Origin: Eunapius fragilis
Taxonomy: Eukaryota > Porifera > Demospongiae > Spongillida > Spongillidae
Reading direction: 5' to 3'
Length of the DNA stretch: 64,000 bases
NCBI GenBank assembly: GCA_963681505.1
Contig: OY811987.1
Coordinates: 357,501 to 421,500 of the forward strand
This document shows, piece after piece, positions 24,764-35,635 of the stretch (position 1 is its first letter; each line of letters starts with the position of its first letter). Below the pieces are notes generated by a model, which worked only from the letters and a program-made list of their open reading frames with translations, was not told the DNA's origin and made no database searches. Position numbers and translations under genes: made by a program.

Positions 24764-27086
24764 ATGGATGACAGTTTGCTTGCATATCGGAGAAGGATTA
24801 CGGAATTGGAACAAGAGACTAACCGACTATCACACAAGTACCAGGAACTGCAGGGAATATGCCACTTTATAGATGACGACAGGCAGAATATCCGGAGACT
24901 CGCTGCACAATGGCAACATTTCGGAACTTATACCGCTCGGTTATACAAGAGCGAGATAGAATTGTTTGTATTGAAACTTAAGACCCTGGAAGAAAAGTTT
25001 GGCGCGCTAATGGCAGAAAACAGTGACCTCAAGGAGATATGTCTGTACCTTGATCAGCTGCACGCAACCGCCAATGGCGTTGAAGTTGAACCAAGCCCGC
25101 CGTCAGTTCCCGCCTCTAAGGGGTTACCCCTACATGTCCTTTGCGCGCTCGAGCTCAACGAGCAGCTGGACGCGGGCTTTCCCCGCTACGACGAGACCAC
25201 CAACGTCCTCTCGCTGAATAACCAGAGGCCACCGTGGCAAGGCCGACTGCACGAGTTACGCAGCTCTGATCCAGAACGGTGCATCGAACAATTGGAGCTG
25301 AGAGTGGAGAGACTTGAAGCTGAAAGACTAGAGCTAATTAAGGTGAGACCTACCCTCACCTTATTGTGTAAGTGTTCAATTCAAGATCCACCCACCACAC
25401 CACCTCTCCCACCCACCACACCAATCCACACCAATCCACCCACCTCTCCCACCACACCAATCCACACCACCTCTCCCACCACACCAATCCACACCACCTC
25501 TCCCACCCACCTCTCCCACCACACCAATCCACACCACCTCTCCCACCCACCACACCAATCCACACCAATCCACCCACCTCTCCCACCACACCAATCACCC
25601 ACCTCTCCCACCACACCAATCCACACCACCTCTCCCACCCACCTCTCCCACCACACCAATCCACACCACCTCTCCCACCCACCTCTCCCACCACACCAAT
25701 CCACACCACCTCTCCCACCCACCACACCAATCCACACCAATCCACCCACCTCTCCCACCACACCAATCACCCACCTCTCCCACCACACCAATCCACACCA
25801 CCTCTCCCACCCACCTCTCCCACCACACCACCTCTCCCACCCACCTCTCCCACCACACCAATCCACCCACCTCTCCCACCACACCAATCCACACCACCTC
25901 TCTCACCACACCAATCCACACCACCTCTCCCACCCACCTCTCCCACCCACCTCTCCCACCACACCAATCCACCCACCTCTCCCACCACACCAATCCACAC
26001 CACCTCTCCCACCCACCTCTCTCACCACACCAATCCACACCATCTCTCCCACCCACCTCTCCCACCACACCAATCCACACCACCTCTCCCACCCACCTCT
26101 CCCACCACACCACCTCTCCCACCCACCTCTCCCACCACACCAATCCACCCACCTCTCTCACCACACCAATCCACACCACCTCTCCCACCCACCTCTCCCA
26201 CCACACCAATCCACCCACCTCTCCCACCACACCAATCCACACCACCTCTCCCACCCACCTCTCTCACCACACCAATCCACACCATCTCTCCCACCCACCT
26301 CTCCCACCACACCAATCCACACCACCTCTCCCACCACACCAATCCACACCACCTCTCTCACCACACCAATCCACACCACCTCTCCCACCACACCAATCAC
26401 CCACATTCACACTCACCAGTCTCTTTCTGCAGTCCAACTCTTGTCATCACAAGCATTAGAGGAGGATAAGGTGATTCATGTATTGCCATGTACAGACTGC
26501 TAATGTTCCAATCTATTCTAAATAGAGCACTTTTTCTCTGCCATTTTTGGCTCGAAAAGCTGACATAGAACATCCTAATGATTCAAAGCCCTTTCTTGGA
26601 GACCATTCATCCTGCAGTGGTACAAACCTTTATAATGATTAACCTATACTAATGATTTAAGTAACCTTTAACCTTTACTAATTTCTCCTTTGCAGCTATT
26701 AATCCTCTTGAGAAAGACAAGGTACTCAACTGACAAATGAAGGCTCCTGTAACTTATGTGTTGCCGTATTTAGATGGGTATCTCCTTCAGAACACCTGAA
26801 GCCATTATATCTGCTGTTGCAGTTAAGTGACCGCATATCACTTACCCCTAATCCCACCTAAGAGTAGACACACCTCCTCATGAGCTAACTTCTAAACATG
26901 TTACAGCTTTTAGATGTTTGCAGCAGGCTGGATGACACTGAAGTTAAAACCTCCAACCATGTTCAAGATATGGCAGAGACAGCAATATTAAAACTGTTAT
27001 TAGATGTGTGTGTGTGTGTGTGTTTAAAACTGTATTCACATCTTCTACGCACACAGATTGCGTGGAAGAAGTTAACAGAGCACTAA
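24764..27086 (+). CDS. CCDC85-family coiled-coil protein
   Basis: CCDC85 proteins are adherens-junction or nuclear coiled-coil adaptors. Exon 1 (24764-25341) starts MDDSLLAYRRRITELEQ. It carries the family block ELQGICHFIDDDRQNIRRLAAQWQ, matching the vertebrate [24 protein letters not shown] type, then LKTLEEKFG and NSDLKEICLYLDQL. The second family block LHVLCALELNEQLD corresponds to MKVLEVHEQLD. The following exons are small: one after about 26419 (VQLLSSQALEEDK), one near 26694-26720, one at 26907 (LLDVCSRLDD), and a last one reading IAWKKLTEH to a TAA at 27086. The last matches the NVVWRKL terminus of CCDC85C. A 1-kb CCACC-type array in intron 1 keeps the exon-1 frame open but is not coding. 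Exact small-exon boundaries are tentative. Confidence 0.75.
25384..26405. repeat. 1-kb CCACC-rich satellite in CCDC85 intron
   Basis: Interleaved units of 10-25 bp built from cacctctcccac and caccaatccaca fill about 1020 bp. No stop codon occurs in several frames on both strands, so long Pro/Thr/His-rich and Trp/Gly-rich open frames appear; all are repeat artefacts. Confidence 0.97.
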
Positions 27087-27303
27087 ATGGCCCACAGTCT
27101 CAAGCTTAGTGCCTCTCTGTTCACTGCCATCACTCCATCATCTACACACGACTGCCAACAGAACTTTCAGAGCAACAACTCTGTCCACACCAGACATAAA
27201 TTTTTTGTAATAAACATGTAATAATGCAGGCAGACAATAAATTTGCTACAATTCTTCGGGTCACCCTTTCTTTGTTACTCAACATATACAGTAGACAGAC
27301 AGT

Positions 27304-28349
27304 TTAAACTGGTCTAGTCATGGCTCCATCACTGGCCTTGTCCCCCATTATTGGCTCGTGTTCCTCTCTGCCTGCTTCTGCTGTTTGATAGGTCCCCAGC
27401 CCACGCACCTGTCTGCGCAGGTAGAACACCATGCGTATGACAAACATGACAGTGAGGACGAACAGAAACATGAAAGTGAACCACATCGCAGCCTGGTGTG
27501 CGTGCGTGCGTGCGTGTACATGTAGGAGAAAGGGAGAGGTAATAAAATAATGGATACCAAATATGGCTGGTGTCAAAAGTGGTGAGATGGCAGATCTCCT
27601 ACCTGGGCGACATTTAACACAGAGTAGAAAACTACTTGAGTAAAGGGAAACGGCTGGTTATCGCAGCTGCAGAAGCGCAAGCAGTAACAAGGCGCACACA
27701 TAACCGCGTAGGCAATCCTTACCTCGTGCTATAGAATTTTCCTACAGCGGAGCAAGTGAAGTCCACACCGATGGACAGCGCCACTCCGATTATAAAGGCA
27801 AAAATGGTTGCCAACAACAGGACAGCGAACTCGACAAACACGGTGAAATGGAGGCTGTATATAAATGGCGGACTAGGTTAGAGAAAGAACGCGGTCAATG
27901 AGACTTACTTGAGAGCCCAAACGATACGGATGACCGCTAACACTACGAGTACCACCTCTGCGATAACCAGAATGGCATTCGTAGCCAAAACGAACTCGCA
28001 GCTGTACTGGCTGTTAAACGTGAAGTTAGACTTTGCGCCGCTGTCAAATTGCGAATAGAGTACGCAGAAGTGTGGAAGAGTGACATCGGACGAGCTGTTG
28101 GTATAGTTGATGTAGTGAGCTCTGTACTTTTGGTCGTTTCGAACCTGAAATTGGAGGAATCTGCCTCGTAGGTTACATGTTCACATTATAGCTTACGTCG
28201 TTCTGGAGAGTATTCAGGCTGCCAATCACCACAAGAGAAGAGATAAGCGCAGCAAGGAAGATTAGAATGATAAAGACATTGATCACCCTTCCAATGGTAA
28301 ACCCGGCGTATAGGCCAGTGTTCTCCGCTGCCTTGTCTGCTGCCAGCAT
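27304..28349 (-). CDS. Four-pass membrane protein, TMEM179-like
   Basis: Five exons join in frame: 28197-28349, 27909-28144, 27723-27854, 27603-27666 and 27304-27492. The product of about 220 residues begins MLAADKAAENTG. It has four hydrophobic segments: VINVFIILIFLAALISSL, FVLATNAILVIAEVVLVVLA, VEFAVLLLATIFAFIIGVAL and WFTFMFLFVLTVMFVIRMVF. A short charged tail follows. A cysteine before TM2 (YSCEF), a cysteine after TM3 (VDFTC) and the VVFYSVLNVAQAAMW segment before TM4 are placed as in TMEM179 of vertebrates, whose function is unknown. The family assignment rests on this pattern, not on high identity. It is head-to-head with the SR-type gene and converges on the CCDC85 gene (217-bp gap). 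Confidence 0.6.
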
Positions 28350-28892
28350 ACTGCGAATCTGGATCCGTTCCGAATCTGCACCAACAACTAAATAAAATCA
28401 TAGATATTAATGATAACATCATATCAACGCCCCCCCTCTCCCAAATTATTTTACCCCAGCGAAGATTTTCATAATATATATTATCGGGAGCTGCTCAAGG
28501 TCAAGTCATTCCCTTCGGGAGCTGCTTACTACCCGTGAGGCTAAGTAATTGTCCCTTGCAATATTCGTAGAGCAGTTTTAAGAGAGTTGTCGGTGTAAAG
28601 AATACTATGTAGACTGAGCAGATGTGTATGTGTGTGTATGTGTGTGTATGTGTGTGTGTATGTGTGTGTGTGTGTGTTTGGTTGACCTCAGCGGTGCAAT
28701 TAACAAATGGAGGGCAGCTAGCTAGCTCGAGCTACAATAATTGTCAAGGTTACATAACCCAATGATATAGGGGCGGTGGCCAGCACGTGTCCGAGTCCGT
28801 AATTTGCAAAAATCGAATTTGTCTCGTGCTAACTTCTTAATATGGCGCCTTGCTGTGTGCGAGTGTGATAGATTAATCTCTTCAAATAAAAT
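28350..28892. promoter_or_regulatory. Divergent spacer and SR-gene 5' UTR
   Basis: A region of about 540 bp holds a TG-rich microsatellite (28621-28678), a GC box-like ggggcgg (about 28770), a CACGTG E-box (about 28785) and the untranslated first exon of the SR-type gene. It also contains a short upstream open frame starting at the ATG at 28842 (MAPCCVRV, then stop). Assignment as shared promoter is inference from orientation. Confidence 0.5.
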
Positions 28893-31282
28893 AGTAAGAA
28901 GGCCTTATTTCTTTAGTAAAACTTGACCTAGAGTTGAACTCTCTATTTCAGTGTCGGTACCAAGAGTCTGTGTGAACAACCTTCAAGACAGAGGGGAGAA
29001 GGGGGAACTGTGGAGGGTGTTCGGTAAATTCGGTAACCTGACCAATGTGTGGGTGGCGGACAACCCTCCTGGCTTTGCGTATGTATTCTTCGAGAGCTTC
29101 AAAGATGCCGAAGATGCCGTGAGACATCTGGATGGCGGCAAGATATGCGGGATGAAAGTAGAAGTGAAGCTGTCGCCTATTGATGACAAGCGCGAGCGCA
29201 ATCAGCGAAACAGCTTTCCACCTGCCAGAGGAAGAGGCAGGGGCGGGTTTACCTCTGCTAGCGCCTCCAGCAGAGGCGGTGGCAGCTACAAACCTCGGGG
29301 CGGTTTCTCCAGCCCGCCACCTGAGCGGCCGTCTAGGTACGACGAAGAAGTTCCGCGCAACCCGCGAGAAGGGCGCGCCGACTACCGCGAGGCGAGGAGC
29401 AACGCATACACGGAGCGGTATTCGGAGAGGAGCGAGAAAAGTAGCTACGGTCGCGAGAGGGATGACTACGGACCGTCGTCCCAGGGCAGAGGTGGGTCCT
29501 CGTATGCCAGAGGTCGAGGCTCTTACCAAAGCAGTCGTGGCCACGGGCGAGGCGACTACAACAATGGCAGCTCAGGGAGTAGGTTTACTGACCGCTCGCC
29601 CCCACCGGTGCACAGGCCGGTGTCCAGTTCCCGCGGCAGAACGTCGCCCGTTTTCCCTTCGCGGGGAAGAGGAGGCTATCGCTCCGAGAGCTCCGGTTAC
29701 GAAGGAGGGCACCAGTACGCGAGGGGCCACGTTAACCAGGGCGACCATTACTCGTCACGTGACGGAAGCAGAGGTCGCTCGAGCGGAGAGTATTCGAAGA
29801 AAACGTTCGCTTCTGCCCCTCCGCCTGAATACGAAAAAAAAGCGCGCGATTCGAGAGCGTACGAACGAAGCCGTGCTTATGCCTCGGAATATGAGCAGGG
29901 TGGAGGCGGGCACGAGAGGAGTAGTGATGCGACTTACCGGGAGCACCGCTATCGTTCCAGCGACAAGGGCAGTTACCGCGGGTCTGGACCACCAAGGGCC
30001 TACCAAAAGAGAGAGAGAGAACTGCCCGAAAAGGATTACCACAAGCCACCAGATTATACCAACATGAGGGTTCGTGACAGGTCCCCACACCGCCGTCCTT
30101 CATACAGCAGCACTTCCAATAGAGAACCGTTTGAAGGCAGCAGCTCACAAGATGAAAGATACGGGGAGAGGCCACCTCCAAAGGAAAGGAAACGGTCGCT
30201 AACACCTGCGGGGAACACATTTGAGGGTGCGGGGTTTGAAGACCGCACCCCACCCCCTGCAGCACAATACGACGATGTGCGGCCAACTTACCCGGAGAAG
30301 CGGAGCCACGAGAGGTCACCCCTAGAACCTGGTGCAAGGTTCAGTCCCGCCCACAGTGATTATGGCGACTTGCCAGAGGAAACAGCAGAGGAGTCCGGTG
30401 GGCACCAGATGGAAGACATCGATCACTATCCGAAGGTGGAGGAATATGGAGAGCAGAGTGAAACGCTGGAAGCTGCGGGTGCGTACAAAGACAGGAGGAT
30501 CGAATATGAGGGGAGAGACATAAGAGAAGTGAAGTACGATGACCACCATGAAACGGAAAGGTATGTGTTTGATAGAGTGAGTATTCACCATGGTGTTACT
30601 ATGGAAGCTGTGTCAACACAGGTTTTGTGTGCATGATGGTGAAGCCACCTAATCTCCAAGGAAAGCAGTTAAATCTCAACAAAAATCCAAAACAAAAATC
30701 CAAAACAAAAAAAAAAATCTGAAAATGTTGAGCACGTAAAATGTGAGCATGAAAAGGAATAATGATGATGAAGGTGGGGGTATTGGTAGCCCATGGTAGC
30801 TCGCCCCACTGCTGTATGTATACCACCAACTGCTATTGATGACAGACTTTGGCTTAACAGCAATTATATAAATCGAAGCATTTTGCCACCATGTGAAAAA
30901 AAAAATGCATTTAAGAATTAAATGGAAGATCTTTTATGTATTGGACCTAAGCTACGAGAGAGGAAAAACACCATCTCCTTTCTGCATATCATTGCAAGAA
31001 TTGGTTTTTAACACCTTTCTCATGCTCTGCAAGGTATACGGCTATAATCTCCACTCATCTGTACCATTTGAAAAGGGGGCAACAAAATGCCCCTTTAAAA
31101 ATATACATCTTTTAGCACAGTTTCAGTTATCTCTTCTCAAAATTAAGAAGCAAAACTATCCTCTGTTATCAATATCAAATGAGAATTGTCATTGCTAATG
31201 TTCTTCTATGCCTCTCACTGTCAGGTCACGGAGTGCTTCAGGAGCAAGAAGTCCCATTCACTCCCCCATTCATGTTGAGTGA
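28893..31282 (+). CDS. SR-type splicing factor (SRSF3/7-like RRM, long RGY-rich tail)
   Basis: A probable pre-mRNA splicing regulator. The initiator ATG is split by an intron: A at 28893, then a 58-nt intron (donor GTAAGA, acceptor TTTCAG), then TG at 28952-28953. The protein begins MSVPRVCVNNLQ. An RRM of the SRSF3/SRSF7 type covers residues 3-75, with VWVADNPPGFAYVFFESF as RNP1 and ICGMKVEVKLS as the last strand. The next 450 or so residues are disordered and rich in Arg, Gly, Tyr and Ser. The coding exon ends at 30560. A 664-nt intron leads to 31225-31282, which adds SRSASGARSPIHSPIHVE and a TGA, a small RS-like end. If that intron is retained, the frame ends instead at 30636. Overall architecture resembles RBMX-like proteins, but the RRM is of the SR class. 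Confidence 0.75.
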
Positions 31283-31509
31283 CCGCCTGCAACCAAAAAG
31301 AGGTACCTCCCCTTCCCTCAAGCTACATGGGGACTAGTCATCATTCTCTCTTCCTCCACTAGTTGTGCACCATAATCTAAAGCAAGTTTCCTTGAAGTCT
31401 AGCATTTTTTCCCCTGAACGTGGGAAACTGACTGTACCGTATGTCTTCTTTACATGCTGGAAAAACGTGTCCTACCCATATGTTTAATGAATTAATGAAT
31501 TAATCACGT

Positions 31510-32157
31510 TTACACAACGGACAGAAAGCCTGCCATAGCAGCTTTAAGTTCGGGCGATGCAGGAACATAGTGACCACCAGCATGCCTGTAAACGGTGGGG
31601 TTGGCGCAGAAGCTGGCAAGGTCCTCGCTGGAATGCGAGGGGATGACTGCATCCCCGAGACCAATGGTGTGTAAGGTTGGTAGGGTGATACATTGGGAGT
31701 ATGTGTCCTTGTGTGGGAGTAGTTGTGACTTAAAGCCGGCGATAAATATGGCAAAATGAAACTTCAAGGGACTTTCGGCGGTTCTTTGGTGTGCGCACAG
31801 AATGGAAGCAAAGGCGGCGCCCTGACTGAAGCCAAGGATACCATCAAATGGTCCGGCCGTTTTGAATGTTTCAGAGACAAGCTCCAATGATTCTTCGAAC
31901 CCTATACATGTGTCCGTCTTATCTATGGCTCTGTAAGTTCTATTTGGGGTGGAGAACCACCATCCCCTTCCTTGGAGACACTCCGGTTTGCTCAGGTTAT
32001 CCGGCTCTGGAATCACATGGGGTGCAGATATAAAATAAAAGTCAACAGAATTCTTGACGAGTTTTCTAAATGCACCAGATTTTTCGCGAAACACATCTTT
32101 ATTCTGTCTGTACCCGTGCAAACATAGAACTCGTAGCTTTTTTGGTTGCAATGCCAT
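31510..32157 (-). CDS. OVCA2: OVCA2/FSH1-family serine hydrolase
   Basis: This is a single-exon alpha/beta hydrolase of 215 residues (human OVCA2 227), an esterase acting on long-chain acyl esters. It starts MALQPKKLRVLCLHGYRQN, with the oxyanion-side LHGYRQN motif. The nucleophile is Ser in GILGFSQGAAFA, and the acid is Asp in IGLGDAVIPS. The histidine is in HAGGHYVPA. All three catalytic residues are present and the length is normal. Absence of introns is usual for the gene in several animals. It stands back-to-back with sororin (95 bp between start codons) and converges on the SR-type gene. Confidence 0.93.
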   Translation of the reverse strand: MALQPKKLRVLCLHGYRQNKDVFREKSGAFRKLVKNSVDFYFISAPHVIPEPDNLSKPECLQGRGWWFSTPNRTYRAIDKTDTCIGFEESLELVSETFKTAGPFDGILGFSQGAAFASILCAHQRTAESPLKFHFAIFIAGFKSQLLPHKDTYSQCITLPTLHTIGLGDAVIPSHSSEDLASFCANPTVYRHAGGHYVPASPELKAAMAGFLSVV

Positions 32158-32252
32158 CGTGCGGTACGTTACGGTACGCGCGCGCTTGGGGGTTCATCAA
32201 TTAGAGTTAAGTGATCATTTGGCGGGAAAGTGGAGGCTGTTGCAACAGAAGA
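32158..32252. promoter_or_regulatory. OVCA2/sororin divergent promoter with E2F palindrome
   Basis: The 95-bp spacer contains TTTGGCGGGAAA at 32218-32229, the classical palindromic E2F binding site, 24 bp before the sororin start codon. Sororin in vertebrates is a cell-cycle gene expressed from S to M phase, so the site fits. Binding itself is inferred. Confidence 0.7.
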
Positions 32253-33648
32253 ATGCCTCCACGGAAGGCTGGAGCAAGAAAGCGTAAACAGCGTCCCGAC
32301 GCGGACGAAGGTGTACTGGAGGAAAAACAAAATGACCAAGTGAAGGAAGATAAACAGAATGATGTTGGTGAGTCTTTGTACCGTGTTGTTGACACACGCA
32401 AGCGTAAAACGTTGAGCGCATGAGACGTGTGGGATTTGTATAATCTTTGGGCACGTACACGTAGGAGCCGTCGCTGTTGGCGCAGAGAAAGACATTCAGG
32501 ATAGCAACGCACTGGTCGACCAGGTGTTAAAGAAGTATAAGTTGTACGAGGTATGTCCCCTTAATAACACCTTCATTGACTTTCATAACTCGTACAGTGT
32601 GCGGCTCCGTTCCCGGAGCCCGCCCATATGGAGGCACCAAGACGAACTGAAGGTGAACAGACCCCACAAGGTGATATGACCTCTCGACCACACGGCTCTA
32701 CTGGAGATAAGGAAAACGTTGGAGACATGGCTGTGTCAGTGCCTGACCTGGGAAAGTGCAGCAGAAGGATGGCTTCCCTTAGAAGGAGAGGTACACCAGG
32801 TGGTACTGGGCCTGACCCGGGAAAGTGCAGCAGTAGAATGGCTTCCCTTAGAAAGAGCACACTGGCTTCAGGGAAAAGTTCACCTGATAATACCATGAGC
32901 CGTCTGCGTACTCCTGAGCTACCTCCTTCCCCAGACCAACACTCCACCCCTTATCCTGTTAAGGACACACTCCACAACACCCTGTTCGGTTTTGAGGATC
33001 TCGAGTCTCCTCTTGTCTTAACCCCTCTAGTCCTGTCTCCAGTTAAACGGGCCAGCGACAGTAACGTCATAGAGCAAACCCCAAAAAGGAGGAGTGCAGA
33101 GCACCAGCACGTTCAACAGTGGAACACACCTGCTGTGATCCATGGTGGTCCTAAGCAGCGACATAAGTCAAGGAACAGAGTACCTGTGGGTTCTATTGAG
33201 TGCTGTGTGTGTGGAGTGGATGTGTGTATATATATATATATGTGTGTTGGTGTGTGGAGTGGTGTGATGGTATGATAATGGTGTGATGATGATGATGGGA
33301 TGATGATAGGATGATGATAGTGACACTTTATGCTTCATGAAGGATGGAATAGATAAACTGTTGTTCTGGAAAAAAAAAGTTATCCAAGAAGTAAAACATA
33401 AGTGAGGCTAGGTGGTATATGGGCCCTTAGGGGTCCAGCAAGTTGAGGTGTTATGTGTCAGCTGCTTAGCGTAATACCAACCCACCTACCATTCCTTGTC
33501 ATGCTATAGCAGCTTATAATACTGCTCCCCCTACTTCTTCTAACTGTGGTTCCCTTTATCCTGACAGCCATCGGTACAGCAGGAATGGATCCAAAGGATC
33601 AATGAGGAATTCAAGAGTGTTGAGGAGTACGATCTCATTGTTCAGTAA
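32253..33648 (+). CDS. CDCA5: Sororin (cohesion protector)
   Basis: Sororin binds Pds5 on acetylated cohesin and blocks Wapl, holding sister chromatids together until mitosis. Four exons join in frame: 32253-32367, 32465-32550, 32598-33185 and 33568-33648. The protein starts MPPRKAGARKRKQRP, a basic nuclear start. Hallmarks seen in order are a KEN box (GDKENVGD), the FGF motif in LFGFEDLESPLVLTP that recalls vertebrate FGFEDL, and Cdk-type SPVKR and TPKRR sites. The C-terminal sororin domain ends WIQRINEEFKSVEEYDLIVQ, close to the vertebrate WAAAMNAEFEAAEQFDLLVE. The KEN box in vertebrates drives APC/C-Cdh1 degradation. Length is about 290 residues. It is tandem with ALKBH1, 230 bp downstream. 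Confidence 0.85.
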
Positions 33649-33878
33649 CTCAGCTGCAGCTTGCACCACCAGTGTTCTTATATGTTGTGTTATTCCGCTG
33701 TTTTGTATTTATGTCCGCAACAAATCATGTTTTTAGTTTTTAACTGTATTCTTTGACAAGATATTTAAGCAGTCTAAAAATAAGGTACGACTAGTCAATT
33801 TTTTTTTAAAGAATCACAATTTCCGGGTTATTACATAATTAAGTATTACATTGCGTGTTCTATATAAATCTATTTGGA

Positions 33879-35635
33879 ATGTCAGACGACGCGTTTAAGG
33901 AGGAGTTCAAACGTTTTAGGAGAGCTTTTGGAGAGTTTGCACCAGGTGAAGTAATTGATTTTGGACATGCCGAACCCGTCGGGGCTAGCCAAGTTAGTTA
34001 TGAATTATTTACTGTGCCCTCACTGCTATGCATATTATACTAGTAGGTTGCCTTGTCAACCTTGCCTACCCCATTGTCGGCACGCGCATCTGACAGGCTC
34101 GGCTTGCTGCCCGTAGACAAATGGAAAGTATTCACTCTTGCTACAGCACCAGGTCTGTTAAGCTACCCAAAATAAAAAACGTCACGTGACCTCGCACTGC
34201 TTTCAGGTTTGTACGTTATTCCAAATCCTTTCCAAGACGGGGGGCAGCATCGCTGGGTGAAGCAGTGTCTCGTCACATACCCGTGCAAACCAAATGTCTG
34301 TAACCTTGATGCCCATGTGGTACGACCTGGTGATGGGAGGCTGTGGCCCAGAGGAACAAACACATCATCAAGGTTACCTCCCTCCTTACCTGAGGATGGC
34401 TCCTAGAGCTGCTATATTATCTTAATTCCAGTATGGCTGAGTCAGTGGCATCCAGAGATGGCTCAGAGGTATCCAGAGATGGCTCAGAGGTATCCAAAGA
34501 TGTCTCAGAGGTATCCAGAGATGACCCTGGGATACCAAGAGATGAGGACTCACAAGTGTCCAGCTATGGTGATCTGTTGCACAAGTTGCGTTGGGTCACT
34601 CTGGGGTACCACTACGACTGGACAGCCAAGGTGGGTGTGACCCAGCAGGTGTGTCACATGACATAACGTGTGGCATGCATGTCACATGACCCAACGTATG
34701 GCATGTCACATGACATATTACAACGCAATCTGTCCTGTCAGGTGTACCACATTGAACACAGGTCTCCATTCCCAGAAGACCTAGCTGAACTGTCAACCTT
34801 CATACTGGCAGCAGTTGGGTTTGCAAAGTAAGACAGGTGTGTGTACAATATACTGACAGGTGTGTGTACAATATACTGACAGGTGTGTGTACAATATACT
34901 GACAGGTGTGTGTACAATATACTGACAGGTGTGTGTAGGATATACTGACAGGTGTGTGTAGGATATACTGACAGGGTGGGGTGTACAATATACCGACAGG
35001 GTGGGGTGTACAGGGTGGGTGTACAACATACTGACAGCTTCATTGTATGTTGTCACCATGTCAGCTTCGTCCCAGAGGCGGCCATCGTTAATTACTACAA
35101 CCTGGGATCAACCCTGTCAGGTCACACTGACCATTCGGAACATGACTTGTCACGCCCCCTTTTATCCATAAGGTGAGAAGTACCCACATGTATCTTAGTC
35201 TTTCTGCTAACAAGGTTGACATGCTGTGACAGCTTCGGACAGTCTGCCGTGTTCCTGATCGGAGGTACTACCAAGCAGGTCAGACCCGAGGCCATTCTCC
35301 TTCGAAGTGGTGATGTCATCGTCATGTCTGGTGCATGCCGACTAGCGTACCACGGGGTGCCCAAGATTCTGCCCCCACCTCGAGGTGTGGCGGTCCCGCA
35401 CTGCCTCTCCCAAGAGGCCCTGCAGCGGTGTCACGAGGGAGCACAGCTTGACAGGGAGAGGCAGTGTTGGTGTTTGTGTGGGGAGACGTCGCCAGTGGCA
35501 ACCCCAGAGTGTGGCAGCATGGTCAAATCACAGTGTCCATCCTGCAGCAGCGTCCTTAACAGTTGGACACAGTTTGCGGCTTATCTCTCGTACTCGCGCA
35601 TAAATATCAACGTTCGTCAAGTTGTACCTCACTGA
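33879..35635 (+). CDS. ALKBH1: ALKBH1 dioxygenase
   Basis: An Fe(II)/2-oxoglutarate dioxygenase that demethylates tRNA m1A and other nucleic-acid substrates. Exons: 33879-33992, 34047-34152, 34207-34372, 34432-34630, 34742-34827, 35065-35172 and 35233-35635. It starts MSDDAFKEEFKRFRRAFGEF. It has LGLLPVDKWKVF, GLYVIPNPF, KPNVCNLDAH, LRWVTLGYHYDW and AAIVNYYNLGSTLSGHTDHSEHD, containing the HxD iron ligands. SFGQSAVFLIGG, LLRSGDVIVMSGACRLAYHGVPKI with the distal His, and NINVRQVVPH with the 2-oxoglutarate-binding Arg follow. Two features are unusual. The part before LRWVT carries four copies of a heptad-like VS(R/K)D-G/V-SE repeat. An insert between the distal His and the final strand holds several cysteines (CWCLCG, CGS, CPSC) and could bind zinc. 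The intron at 33993-34046 is only 54 nt. Confidence 0.9.
34835..35035. repeat. 23-bp tandem repeat in ALKBH1 intron
   Basis: About eight copies of gacaggtgtgtgtacaatatact and variants lie between the exons ending at 34827 and starting at 35065. Confidence 0.9.

Noticed and set aside
25356..26406. Several antisense Trp/Gly-rich open frames
   Set aside because: Shadows of the CCACC satellite.
28948..29544. Antisense frame of 198 codons over the SR-type gene
   Set aside because: Mirror of the RRM and RGY-rich coding exon; no homology and no splice support.
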